Assembly: GCA_011763485.2 (NCBI GenBank)
Contig: JAANSK020287490.1
Location: 1 to 20,193, forward strand
Direction of reading: 5' to 3'
Source: Isoetes engelmannii
Lineage: Eukaryota > Streptophyta > Lycopodiopsida > Isoetales > Isoetaceae
Length of the DNA: 20,193 nucleotides
Positions within the stretch are counted from its first letter, which is position 1, and every line of letters starts with the position of its first letter. Below, piece by piece: positions 8,413 to 18,965 of the stretch. The position numbers and the translations under genes were made by a program. A model generated the notes under the pieces. That model had not been told where the DNA came from, did no database searches, and saw only the letters and a program-made list of their open reading frames with translations.

Positions 8413-8894
8413 ATTAAAATTTAATATATCCTCCCAATGGCTACATAGTATGACCATGATTAAAGTCTTGTGCCAATGTCCTTCCTTGGATCTTCATAGC
8501 TATCTAAGGTCTTCTTGGCTTCCTAAACATGCAAGCTCAACAATTTTGTTACCACGTGAATTTACCATTGCATGGCAACACCATGCCAAACGGAGGGAGG
8601 GAGGGTGTTGGTTGGTTTCTCAGTCCCTCTTGGCCTCTAGGAAGAAGGGAATTCATAATCAAAGTGCTTATGGATGGACATGGAGGTGATGTGCATGGAG
8701 TTTGTGAAACATGGGAGTGTAAGAGTGATGGAGTGAAGATTGTAGTGATGTATGGAGAATGAATGTGAGATGAGATGAGATGAAGATGACTGCAATATGA
8801 GATGTGATGGAGGTGAGAATGAGTGCATGATGGATGTGATATGAGCAATGTGTGCTGAAGCAACTTCATGAAGATATCATTCTCATGTTGCTTC

Positions 8895-9284
8895 TTGATG
8901 GAGTTGTGAAGGCAGCCTGGTATTCTGAGATGAATGATATGTGAAGCAAGGGTCTAATGGAGAACAGGTTCATGCTAGATTAGCAGATGAGAATGGATGG
9001 CAAGAACTGATGAACTTGCATGACATAGCTTATATCTCATTAGTAAACCAGCAAAGTTGATGTATGGTTTATCTCAAGATGCCGCCTATTTGATGGAATT
9101 GTGAAGGCAGCTTGGTCTTTTGAGATGAATGATGTGGAAGCAAGGGTCTAATGGAGAATAGATTTATGTTATATGACCAGATGATGATGTATGGTTAGAG
9201 ATAATGGACCTGCATGACAGAACTTGTATCTTGTTGGTAATCAAGAAAAGTTGTTGTATAGCCTATGGCAGCAACTTATCATAT
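8895..9284. repeat. 195-bp direct repeat, two copies
   Basis: Copies start at 8895 (ttgatggagttgtgaaggcagc) and 9090 (ttgatggaattgtgaaggcagc). Both continue through gagatgaatgat, gaagcaagggtctaatggaga, a GATGA-rich part, and tgcatgaca followed by a gta-aag end. Weaker echoes (aatggacctgcaaga near 9363, gatgagcctgcataaa near 9521) suggest one or two more decayed copies up to about 9540. Confidence 0.75.
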
Positions 9285-9549
9285 GGGATCTGCATTGACA
9301 GGAGCAACATGAGATGGACTGCAATCCAAGAATGAAGCAGATGATGTGAATGATTGCAACTAATGGACCTGCAAGAGAGAGAATGTTAGAATTAAACTTC
9401 AACACATGAATGCACTATGCTGATGTGGATGCAGTCATTGGTACTTCAATCGCTTCAAAGAACATGGTGTCCATGGATAGGAGGTCTACAAGGGAGCAGA
9501 TCGCATGGAAGTTATGCAACTGATGAGCCTGCATAAAACGCATAAAACT

Positions 9550-9803
9550 ACTACATTTATGTTAAAAAAAAGAACTTGAACAATCATTATAACAATGTTT
9601 TTTGTCCTCTTTTACTTATCTTTCTTCTTATTTATCCTTTTTCTTTTCATAAAGACCACTGCATTGAAACCAGACAACAACTATCTACTGCTAAACTACT
9701 TAAGCAAAATTTCTAAGCTATTCAAACAGACTCAGACTTACATGCGAGTCCAATAACTCTTAAGATGCAAGATGCTGATTGGATTGAGCAGCTTTTGCCC
9801 TAT
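9550..9803. other. AT- and T-rich spacer, nothing recognised
   Basis: This stretch holds a poly(T)-rich segment around 9597-9655 and otherwise plain sequence up to the TRIM-like element. I see no gene or repeat here. Confidence 0.5.
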
Positions 9804-10230
9804 GCTTATGGTACGACACCTTAATTATCGTGCCCCAACCAACTAGGCAAAGCGTCTAGACATATGTGATAATTAGATGTCGCCTCCCCAAGATCTAATC
9901 GAAGAGCCTCCTATGTGTCCCAAAGCATGTCAGTTCCTCCGCCCCTTGGAATGCTCACCCTCGAGCATATGAGACTTACATTATTCGCCCATGAGGTAAT
10001 TTACCAATTGGGACGCTCCCATGGAGACTTGAACTTGAGACTCAACTCTGATACCATTTGATATGATACCTTAGTTATCGTGCCCCAAGCAACTAAGTAA
10101 AATCATTTAGGTGTTGAGATTTGACCCCTTATATGTGATAATTAGGTGTCACCTCACCTCCCCAATCTACACGAGTAGCCTCGCACGGGTCCCAAACCAT
10201 ATCAATTCCTCCCCTTCTCACTGGCTTATG
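9804..10230 (-). mobile_element. TRIM-like miniature LTR element
   Basis: Two direct repeats flank a short, non-coding middle. The left repeat (about 9809-9932) and the right (about 10059-10206) share ttatcgtgcccca, atatgtgataattag, cctcccca and a cccaaa...ca end, at roughly 75-80% identity by eye with one indel block. On the minus strand the right repeat is followed after two bases by TGGTATCAGAG (10056-10046), the standard primer-binding site complementary to initiator methionine tRNA. A purine-rich tract (aaggggcggaggaa on the minus strand, about 9934-9947) precedes the left repeat. gctta at 9804-9808 and 10226-10230 may be the target duplication, which would push the right boundary out by about 20 bp. 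No protein is encoded, as expected for TRIMs. It looks old; LTR divergence suggests an ancient insertion. Confidence 0.7.
10046..10056 (-). promoter_or_regulatory. tRNA-iMet primer-binding site
   Basis: TGGTATCAGAG on the minus strand matches the 3' end complement of plant initiator methionine tRNA. It sits two bases inside the putative 5' LTR end, the spacing usual for LTR elements. This is the strongest single clue for the TRIM-like call and its orientation. Confidence 0.75.
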
Positions 10231-11290
10231 AAGCTGACAACTTTAATTTGCTTCATCTGTCCTATTTTAAAAGTCACCATGTCCACTTTCTCCAACCACT
10301 TTCACGTCTTGTTGGGATTACTTGGCAGAGGTGGAGGATTAATCGATACGATTCAAGAAATTTGCTCTTTTTTTACAACAAGAATTCAATACTCAGAAAA
10401 GTGATGGCATTCGAAACAAATTATATCTTATTCAAAGAAGATAGATATGGCAGCATAATTAACCACCCAACCGGATCCACTAGGTTATGGCAAATGCAAC
10501 ACTTTGGGACTGGTTTCTGGCTTACAGGATTGATAAGCTACTCCATGTAGTCATGTGATCAGTGAAAACATCAATTGGCTTAGAGAATAGATAAGGATTC
10601 ATGATTCAATACTCATAAACTGTGATGTCGCTATGGCAGTCATCTGTGACCCCTTCTCACATTTTTGGTCATTACTCCCTCACACGGATGAACTACAAGA
10701 AGCGAAAATAGACTCTCAAACGTTTCTAAGGAAGTAACAATCTCCTCAATCAGAGCTCTGGTTACGGAGATATGCCTAACCGAAGTTAAGCTTCTATTTA
10801 TAGATGTCTCGGGGACTTTAGCCCTTTTTAGCAGGAACTTGCCTTTTGTATTAAAAGAGCTCCTTGCCTTTAATTAGAATATTTGGCTTATCGTATGGAA
10901 TAATATCTAAGACCTTTTCTTCAAGCTCGACCCCAACTAATAATATCACGACTCCATCCCAATGGTAGTGCCTCAACCCCTTCCATAAATATTACAATGG
11001 TTGTATTGTCAAACATTTCGTGAGGAGTATTAATATCCCTTGCCCTTACATCACTAGGCAACATCTAGGAATATTAATACACATAGAATTTGCCATATTC
11101 TTACCAACCCATTCAATGTGGACACTTCCCCATGCTTGCTCCATATCAGTCCATCCCTTCTCAAGATAGATAGCCTGCAATCATCCAAGTTACGCTCTAT
11201 TTCATTCCATCCCTTCTCAAGATAAATCATCCGCGATAATTGATAACATGGAAGTCCCGTAATTCTGCAAAAAATCTAGAAATAATTATT
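10231..11290 (-). other. LTR-like stretch with minus-strand TATA box
   Basis: A TATA box reading tataaatag on the minus strand (10802-10794) is followed on that strand by several hundred bases with no long reading frame, then by the phrase cctctgccaagtaatcccaaca (about 10337-10308), which looks like the end of an LTR. Upstream on the same strand is an 18-bp direct repeat, ccatcccttctcaagata on the plus strand (11151-11168 and 11207-11224). I cannot find a partner LTR in the window, so this may be a solo LTR, the 3' LTR of the big gypsy element, or neither. Frames of 97 and 100 residues on the plus strand (10111-10550) match nothing. Confidence 0.3.
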
Positions 11291-11298
11291 AATATCTA

Positions 11299-11430
11299 GT
11301 ACTCCCATAGTACTAGATATTCCTCATACCTCTAAGGTACTTGTATTCCCAGAGTACTGGATATTCCTCATACCTCCAAGGTACTTGTACTCCCAGAGTA
11401 CCAGATATCCTCGTACCTCCAAGGTACTAT
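11299..11430. repeat. 44-bp minisatellite, three copies
   Basis: Copies start at 11299, 11343 and 11387, exactly 44 bp apart. Each reads approximately gtactcccagagtactggat, then attcctcatacctccaagg, then tactt. Each begins with a small palindrome (agtactcccagagtact). Copies differ by only a few bases, so this is a fairly recent local amplification relative to its surroundings. Confidence 0.85.
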
Positions 11431-13600
11431 ATGGTATTTTCTAATTGAACACCCGTGGAAATGCTAACTTAACCTTGTGTTGAAGGTAATCCTTGCAAAC
11501 CTTCAACCTCAGTGGTACAAAACCTTCAGGTTGCTCTAGGCAACGACCATGTGAAAACGATGGCAATAAGAAAGCTCAAATTTCAAGTTAGCACTGCTTT
11601 CCAGATAGGTGCTCAAACATGCAAGGAATATGCCTACAAAATTCTGTTGGAGATTTTTTTCAGCAAGACACTCAAATTTGCATTTTTGACCAAGTCAAAA
11701 TTTGGTCAATGACCCTGGCAGTGAGCTACTTTTTGCAACTCGAGTTTGGGACATTATTCTGGAGTTTTGACACCTCTGGCTAACTCTGACAAGTCTGTAG
11801 ATCAGGTGCAATCAATTTTTTTTTAGATAGTGAACTCAATTTATCTCAGAAAATCATTTTAAAGTGCAGCAGACTATTCAGATCAAGAAAACAGCAAGCA
11901 GAATTTTGCAAAAGAAGTTTGGCAAGTGATTTTTTGGTTTTTTCAAGTCCAGGGGTACTGACACACGTGCATAACACGTGCAATTGATTGCCACCACAAA
12001 CACATATCAGTTTGCTCAAAAAACAATTTTTCTAGGCACAAAATATTGCTAAAGTTGAACAAGTAGGGAATTTTTTACTATATTCTTGGCTTTTTTATTC
12101 ACTTTTTTTTGTGTGTTTTTGGATTGTAACAAGATAGAAATAGTGTAGGATGATAATAAAAGGCTATGCTAACCAGGCTACTAATATTTACACCAATTTA
12201 TGTTGAAGACAACTCACTACATACTGAAATATTCCTCCTTGAATAATATTTGACTCGAATAATTCTGGGGGAAGTCTTCCTGGAAGTGTTTATGACATGT
12301 CACTTGCGATTCAAGTGATTCTAAGATCTTTCTTCATTACTTTTTCAATTATAACTTATTAAATTTGCCTAGTCAAATCAAATCTTTATACAAATGCAAG
12401 AGAATGGTCTTATCAAGCTCGGATTTTCACTTCATTCAACATCATATAGGATCTTACGGTATTCCCAAGTTCTACTGTCTTGGGCACAAGCTTAAATTTT
12501 ACAAAAACCTTAAGAATTCATTGATTTTACCTCATTATCTTTCTATTAATGGAGCAAGGAAGGCTTAATCACGATCTCAGGGGCCAATTCGACATCAAGT
12601 AATGCTCTGCTATCCTCCTTTCCATGCAAATCCCTCGAATTTTTCTAATATTGATTTCCCCTTTTTCATAATCCCTTATTTCCGGCTTAATCTTAGCAAA
12701 TCCATAAAAATTATTTGCTTTTTAACAAGGGTTTGGGTTTCTTGGCAGAGTAGAGGTAGATCTGGGGTCTTATAGCTATGATTAGCCTGTCGAATCCGTC
12801 CAAAAATCCATTTCTTGGCAACAAAATTTTAGGGTTCTTCAGAAAAGCAGTGAAATATCCCACAGGGCCAAATTCAAATGGAAGCTCAGGTTATAAATAT
12901 AAAAATCCCACGTAAATTTATAAACACACATGGGATTTGGCCTATTGCCGTCACACGCATGGGGTGTACCACGTGGCAATGCGGGATTGGCTTGGATGGG
13001 GGGTAGATAGGACAATTTTTTTGCAACTGGCACGATTCCCAAGAAACCATTTTTGAAGGCCAAAACAAAGTTTTAGGTCAAACCATGGGGTTAAACTTGA
13101 TTGTTGACCCTCGACCTAGCTTTAAAGGTCAACCACAAGAAGCCAACTTGAGACTACCCTCAAATTGGGGTTAGAACCTCCAGATCACTTAAGGTGAACA
13201 GTCTGTGCAAGAAAATTTCAAGAAAATAGCTATGAGAATCAATCTATCATACCTTTCCCATTTCTGGAAAATGGGACCTTCACTCAAGTCGATGTAACAG
13301 TCAGGAATGGATTGATTGTTGAGGTCAGATTGCTCAGGCTTGCATAAAAAAGTTGTGGGAATCCAATGAAACAATTCATGACCAAGTCAGACCTTAAATC
13401 TAGAGATATTGGAGCTCAAAGTGGGGTTCACAAGAACTCCCGCGCTACAGTTCAGGTATTTCGCGCGCATATAGTTGCCATATTTGCCCATGGTATAAAA
13501 ACTGAACTCAATGGTTCCAAATGTCTCCCTTATAAAGTAATATGGACTTAAGGATTTTTCAAGGTCTTGGTACCATAGTACATGGACTTCGAATCCCAAC
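11431..13600. other. about 2.1 kb without recognisable genes
   Basis: Short frames occur on both strands (for example 11512-11712 plus, 12365-12568 plus, 13063-12839 minus, 13366-13551 plus), but none resembles a known protein and they overlap one another. An inverted repeat, ttgaccaa...tttggtcaa, lies near 11679-11707. A G-box-like ccacgtgg is at 12969-12976. A minus-strand phrase near 12770-12735 (tctactctgccaagaaaccc) resembles the LTR-end-like phrase near 10320, hinting at another old LTR, but weakly. Confidence 0.45.
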
Positions 13601-13689
13601 TTTTATTATGATCATTGGGCATATTTTCGGATCTTCGTGAGCCAATATTTAGAAACATAGTGATGCATCTCCACCACCAAGCAAAAGTG

Positions 13690-15050
13690 GCAATGGGGCA
13701 ATGGTGACAACAATGGCATAACATAAGTAGGGTGGAGCATGGGACGTGAAGATGGAAACATGACTAAATAAAAGTACAAGAGTGAATATAGTAGAATAAA
13801 AATGAATTAGATATACGAAATGGAGGAGGTGCTTAGGATTTAGAAATACAAGTCATATGCAAATGAAGGTCATGGAGAGAAGAGAAAAGGACTATAGGTG
13901 TTGGGTATGGAAAAGTAGCTGGGTTTGAGACCATATAACAAGGGGTCTTCCAAACTCTATCTTCCAAACTTTAGATAGGCATCTTTCAAACTTCATAACC
14001 CAGAGTCTTCTAGAGCATAACCTTGAATAGAGTTTTTGGCCTCAAATAAAGTACCTTCAATGGGGTTTGACCTTTAATGCTTTGTGTTGACTTTACAGAT
14101 GAACTCCTTTTGAACCTCATATCATTGTTGACTACTATGGTCTTCCAAACTTCAAGCAAGTTTTCAAGAATGATTTGACCTAGTCCAAGTGCATAAACCA
14201 AAGGTTAGTATGTTGCCCTTTAGGAGCAACATATCACCAAAAGAAGAAAGTGGCTGGTCCTTTCAGCCATAAAGTACCAAAATGAGCACAAGAGAGGGGT
14301 CTTCAACTTATGCTAATGCCTTTGAGTGAGAAAGGTGATGAAATAAGTATGAGTGTGGTGATGGTATGGTGTGAATGGAGTGTAATGGATATATGGAGAT
14401 GGAATGAGTGTGAAAATGGTGATCATTTGATATGAATGAAATGTGGTGAGTGTATGGAGATTAAAGATATGGGAGATAAGTGTGCAAATGAAATGAGAAG
14501 AGTGTGCTAGTGTCATGATCTCGCCAAAACAAGAAAATGTATGCCTTTTCTCATCTCCATGAAGATGCAGCTTTGCTAGGATGGTGAAGCCGAAGAGCAT
14601 AGTGCTTTAAAAAGTGAATGCAAGGAAAAGAGGCTATCATGGCTGGTAGGACCACTTAAGACAGATGAGTGGAAGTGGAACAATAGTGCTCCTTCCATGG
14701 AAACATGGAAAATCATTAGAAACAACCGCAATCATCCTCAAGAGAGTGCAACTCTGCTATGATGGTGAAGCTGACAAACAAAGTACTATAGGACGTGAAT
14801 GCAAGGATTAACTGCCATGATGGTAAGACAGGTGAGTAGAGATGAAAACAAGGATGCACCTGCCATAGAAATAAAAGAAATCAATAGAAACAACCACAAC
14901 CGCACCTTTGGTGGAATGTAAGGGCTGATTGGGTCCTGGATATGGAAGATTGAAGAAGCAAGGGCCTGATGGTGGCTAGATTGACTTGGCAGATGAAGTT
15001 ATCAGCAAATGGACCTACATCTGACACTTAGTAAAAGCATTAGTATTCAT
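13690..15050 (-). mobile_element. 3' non-coding tail of the large gypsy element
   Basis: This region directly follows the end of integrase on the minus strand and has no recognised protein. It includes a remnant of the hairpin sequence also seen at 8296-8412 (about 13945-14045), a TGA/TGG-rich simple stretch (14320-14500), a 180-bp direct repeat (14566-14915), and a block around 14940-15045 that matches the repeat unit at 8895-9060. Long spacers between integrase and the 3' LTR are known in plant Tat/Athila-type gypsy elements. The 3' LTR itself could not be delimited; the minus-strand A-rich aaaagaaaatga near 15057 is one possible polypurine-tract/LTR boundary. Confidence 0.5.
14566..14915. 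repeat. 180-bp direct repeat, two copies
   Basis: Copy 1 starts at 14566 (tgcagctttgctaggatggtgaagc) and copy 2 at 14746 (tgcaactctgctatgatggtgaagc). Shared blocks continue through gtgaatgcaagga, an atggtaag/atggctgg step, the cagatgagt/caggtgagt step, and the near-identical aatcattagaaacaaccgcaa versus aatcaatagaaacaaccacaa. Identity is moderate, so the duplication is old. It lies inside the tail of the gypsy element. Confidence 0.75.
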
Positions 15051-15159
15051 TTTCTTTTGTAAATCACCTGGTGTTGTCTTCTGATCAGTTCAACCTACTC
15101 CTAATCATGACTTACTGAACTTCCTAGGACATGAAGAGGGACAAGCAAGCATGATGGTC

Positions 15160-16360
15160 CTAGTATGTCTTCAAGTGTGAATTGTAGATGGGATTTGGCA
15201 ATGGCATATTTGAGATTACCTCCTTCAACTAGTAGGTGTTGGCACCGAGATTCTAAGACCACATAAGGGCCTTGCCAAAGACCATCAAACTTTCCAGCTG
15301 AATCTTCTTTCGCCTTATTCCATTTAAGAACAAGTTCCCCCTCCTTGAATGTATGCAGCTAAGTCCTTGGCTTTTTTGGGTAAATTAGCATTATCAGCTT
15401 TTAATTTATAGTCATCCAAATGCAGCAAAACATCCAACCTTTTTTGCAAGGCACTTTCAAAAGGTAAGCACAATTTGTTAGCTAACCTCAAAGTTGGCAA
15501 CTCGAGCTCTATTGGAAGTACAGTCTCAATGCCATAGACTAAGTTGAATGGTGTATGATTTGATTGTCTTGATGGTAACTCTATAAGCCCAATGTGCATC
15601 CACTATTTTGACATGCCAATCCCTCTTGTTTGCTTCCACTGTCTTCTGCAAAATACTTTTCAATACCTTGTTAGTAGATTTAGCTTGTCCATTACCTTGT
15701 GGATAGTATGAGGAGCTCTTTGTGCGCTTGACCTTAATAATACTCAACAGATTAGCAATGACTTCTTAACAAAAGGTGTACCTCTATCAAAATGTATCTT
15801 AAATGGGATGCAAAACCTGGCATGCATATTCATGTAAGAACCTTGCTGTGCTAATGGCATTAATGTATTGCTTTTGTCCACTTAGTGAAGTAATCTGTAG
15901 CCATAATGATGCATTGATGCTGGCCTGCAAAAGAAGGGTTAATGGGACCAATATAATGAAGCCCCCGTATCTGAAATGGTCTTGGAGATACAATAGGATT
16001 CAAAGCAGCTGGAAGAAGAATTCTCTTACCAAATACTTGACATTGATGGCAAGTCTTTATAATATCATAACAATCCTTGAAAATAGTAAGTCAATAATAT
16101 CCCGACCTGAGTATTTTCTTTGATGTAGTATCTCCGGCAAAGTGTTCTCCACAAATACCTTTGTGCATCTCCATGATGATCATAGTTACCTCTTCTCCAT
16201 CTACACACCTTAGCAAGACTCCATTTCTATTGATCATGCACAAAACATCATTTATCAGCTTGAATTTCTTGCACTTTTCTTTAAATCTCCTTTGTCCACT
16301 CGACGTCAAACTTGAGGGCATCATCCCATGTTGTAAGAAGTTCCTGATAGGTTGTTCCAA
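15160..16360 (-). pseudogene. gypsy integrase with C-terminal module (fossil)
   Basis: Integrase would insert the element's DNA into the genome. The N-terminal zinc-binding part shows the two histidines in MHKGICGEHFAGDTTSKKIL and continues into a cysteine pair. The DDE-type core is recognisable near 15990-15800 and again from SYYPQGNGQAKSTNKVLK, WHVKIVDAHWAYRVT and TPFNLVYGIETVLPIEL. After a linker, the C-terminal block GELVLKWNK and GLWQGPYVV (about 15330-15240) is the GPF/Y-type module. No chromodomain follows, so it is not a chromovirus. Confidence 0.88.
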
Positions 16361-16369
16361 CCTCAGTGC

Positions 16370-16890
16370 GATTGATTTTCTTGCATCTCTTGCAAATGTG
16401 CTACTGCAAGTGAAGTGTGAGAAGTATCCAACTCATCCTCATGCCCAAAAAATATGTAAGGCAAATAAAGACTTGGATTTCTTACTAAATGCAACTCTTT
16501 CATAGTAATATCATAACTTTGCAACTTACAAGCCCACCTTTGGATCTCTGGCTTGCTAATTGCCTTGCCACCCAGCAATCCCCATGGATTTTTCTTCATG
16601 TAGACCTGAACTTGACTTTTTAGGAGCAAATGACCCTTGTTGTCTATTAATAAGGGACATTAGTGTAGCAGCACTCTTGTCCATTCTGGTGTATCTTTCT
16701 TCAAGAACAGACCATTGTTTGCTAGCAAAGACTATAGTGTGTTTGTCCTACAAAATGGCATATGGCTATGGCCTTTTAACAGTAATGTGAACTTCAAAAG
16801 ACATGTTCAAATCTGGTTTTTTCAAGAGTGTGGCTTCACATATTGATGAAATAATGACGCTAAAAAAGCCTCTTGACATTCTGGACTCCA
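16370..16890 (-). pseudogene. gypsy-type RNase H (fossil)
   Basis: The RNase H that normally follows RT in Ty3/gypsy elements and removes the RNA strand after copying. Recognisable parts are FASKQWSVLEERYT near 16730-16690 and the later DPKxxRWACKLQSYDITMK-like block, equivalent to the usual RWxxxLxxYDFxIxY end of the domain. Its presence shows that the RNase H before RT is an additional copy, not a displaced one. Confidence 0.7.
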
Positions 16891-16899
16891 TGTGATAGG

Positions 16900-17860
16900 T
16901 ATATGTTTGCTTTCAGATTTAGAAAACTTGCCTACTCTTGTCAACTTAGAGATAGGACTCACAATATGAGCAAAGTTTGGAATGTACATCCTAAAAAAAC
17001 TCGTCATACCAATGAAACTCTTAACCTGCTTCAAATTTTGAGGAGGAGCTAACTTCTTGAGGGCTTCAAACTTGTCCTGAGCTACTTGAAGGCCTTGACC
17101 AGATACTTCACGGCCTAAGAATTGACCTTTTGATGCAAAAAAAAAAGATGCACTTCTTGGTATTAAGGTTGATTCTAGAACTTCAGCATAGGATACAGAT
17201 CTTTGCAAGCAATTCCACATGGTTAATAGGGAAAGAACCTAAACAGATATCGTCTAAGTAAACTTTGAACTTTTCAGCAGACATTGACTTGAAAATAACA
17301 TCCATAGCTCTTGGGAAAGTGGCTAGTGCATTCATTAAACAAAATGATATCCTTTTCATGGCATAAGTACCCCAAAGTGATGAATGAAGTCTTTGGCTGG
17401 TCTTCTTCTTTGATGTTGATCTGGTCAAAACCTGAAAATCCATCCAAAAAGGAATACATGTCTTTTCCTGCAACAGCATACAAAATCTCCTCTAAAAATG
17501 GCAAATGATAACATTCTTTGATGGTAGCTTTGTTAAGATCTCGTTAATCTATGAAAATTCTTAAAGCACCACTCTTTTTCTCTACTGGTACAATGCAAAA
17601 TACGCATTCAGGGTTGATGATCTCCACAACGACTCCTACATCTAACATTTTATGCAACTCTTCTTTGATTAGATCCAAAAGTACGGCATTACTCCTTCTT
17701 AGTCTTTGAAAAACAGGTTTACAACCTTCTTAAATTTTAATCTCAAATCGACATACCTCTTCTTTGATGCCAATGAGCTCAGAGTAGTCCTAAGCAAATA
17801 CATCCTTTCTTTCTTCAAAGAAACTAGTAATCTCATCCTTGTTTTGATTATCTTTTGGAA
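16900..17860 (-). pseudogene. gypsy reverse transcriptase (fossil)
   Basis: The RT of the element. Visible blocks are the pre-RT motif FFEERKDVFA, the palm-start block DMYSFLDGFSGFDQI, the catalytic YLDD motif near 17250, and the FLGREVSGQGL and SFIGMTSFFRMYIPNF connection region. All are standard in Ty3/gypsy polymerases. It closely resembles the plus-strand remnant at 6790-7350. Confidence 0.88.
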
Positions 17861-17879
17861 TGGCTACTTCAGATAGGTG

Positions 17880-18261
17880 TGACATGAGAGTGTCTCTGCA
17901 TAAAGCATAAGCCTCCCAATTTTGCTTCCTTGGGATGTGAGTGATCTTCCAAGAGGCAAAATTGGGGAGCAACCCCATTTTTTTTATTTCTAATAGCCTC
18001 TACATCAACACTCTTGGTTTAATATTCACCACTAACCTGTCTATAGAATAGCTGAGAATCTCCATGGATGTATATGTCAGAAATGTCCATGGCCTTACCT
18101 TCTTGGAGACCTGCAATCAAAGCTTTGTATTCTGCAACATTAGAGATTACTTGAAGAAAGATTCTCCTTACTTTGGCCAAGAGTTTGTTAGAAGAATCCT
18201 TTAATATAGCTGCAGATGATGCTACATTCAACTTTTTTGAGATTCCTCCATCAAACCACAA
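17880..18261 (-). pseudogene. extra RNase H domain between protease and RT (fossil)
   Basis: A second RNase H, distinct from the one that follows RT. Recognisable blocks are FDGGISKK near the start, NVAEYKALIAGLQ in the middle and IYIHGDSQLFYRQVSGEY, which carry the acidic D, E, D residues of the RNase H fold. A later ITHIPRKQNWEA stretch matches the end of the domain. This pattern is that of the archaeal/plant-type RNase H (aRNH) acquired by some gypsy elements. It sits directly after protease and before RT; in plant Tat elements the extra domain usually follows the gypsy RNase H. Confidence 0.75.
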
Positions 18262-18276
18262 AAAGCCTTCCTTATC

Positions 18277-18804
18277 TTACTTGAGGAAACATACACACTC
18301 CATAACCAAAGGAATCATGTCACATTTTCGTGGTTTAGTAGTTGTTAACCTGTAAGATCCCGATGGTTCATCTATTAGCAATTTTTTGACGAAGTGTATC
18401 TCTTCTTTGGAGCCATAGGAGTCACCTTGATTGTAAATAGCAGCCACTTGAGAGCCATTTGAGATAGTACATGTCCCTTGAGACCAAACTAGTCTAGCAT
18501 CAACTGTAGCCATCCATCTCCTCCCAAGCAAAAGGTCATAGATGTCTGCATCTTCCCGTAGGTCCTCAAAAGCAACAACAATGAAGTTAGCAGCTACAAT
18601 TATGCCTTCAGTATTAACTGGTACGTTTAGCACCATCCCAGTAGGTGCTATCTTAGCATTATAGAAGGATTTTAGTAAAACAAGGGCTCTCTTGTCTATT
18701 TGGAGACCACATTTCTTCATAACATGATAGGGCATAATATTTAAAGGAGATCCACCATCTAGCAACACATTGGAGAATGAATCACCCCCAAAGTGGCTGA
18801 ACAC
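18277..18804 (-). pseudogene. gypsy aspartic protease (fossil)
   Basis: Retropepsin-like domain that would cut the gag-pol polyprotein. The active-site loop reads VLLDGGSPLNIMP, a variant of the D-S/T-G-S motif seen in many plant gypsy proteases. It is followed by the helix VMKKCGL, the flap-side VPVNTEGIIVAANFIVV and the YDLLLGRRWM block near the domain end. Length and order agree with plant Tat/Athila-like proteases. Confidence 0.8.
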
Positions 18805-18965
18805 TTGAATGACCCAGGATCCTCTTCATTTCGAGCTAAAATAAGGTTAGTAGCTTCAGCAAAATTCACACAACCCACTGGTTCATTGACAACAGTTTAC
18901 TGCAGTAGTCTCTTTCTATAACTACGTGCAATTTTGAACGGAGTGAAGAGATCTACACTTATTTT

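Larger units (their letters stand above)
8160..9550 (-). mobile_element. gypsy-family 3' tail-like region, second copy
   Basis: This stretch resembles the sequence downstream of integrase in the large gypsy element (13690-15050) in content and order. It has a block with the phrase gggtcttccaaactctatcc or its complement, then a TGA/TGG-rich simple region, then a block with gaagcaagggtctaatgg, ctagattagcagatgag and a cattagtaaa end. The last block matches the equivalent at about 14940-15045 over a hundred bases or so, at moderate identity. No pol sequence adjoins it on the right, so it would be a detached or truncated tail. The orientation is taken from the related region. Homology is visible only in patches, and I could not align the middle. 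Confidence 0.5.

Noticed and set aside
8549-8869. 106-residue His/Ser-rich minus-strand frame
   Set aside because: It arises from GATGAGATG-type simple sequence on the other strand; low-complexity repeats give such open frames by chance.
12969-12976. ccacgtgg G-box as a host promoter element
   Set aside because: A single G-box without a TATA box and gene in a fitting position is not enough to call a promoter.
13580-13600. cttcgaatccc as a tRNA B-box
   Set aside because: It only partly fits the T-arm sequence, and no acceptor stem, anticodon arm or A-box can be laid out around it.
14313-14600. 95-residue minus-strand frame with His/Thr repeats
   Set aside because: Same cause as the 8.6-kb frame: TGA/TGG simple sequence in the gypsy tail.
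15803-16505. Plus-strand frames of 106 and 114 residues inside the gypsy pol region
   Set aside because: They are antisense to integrase and RNase H sequence and have no homology of their own.
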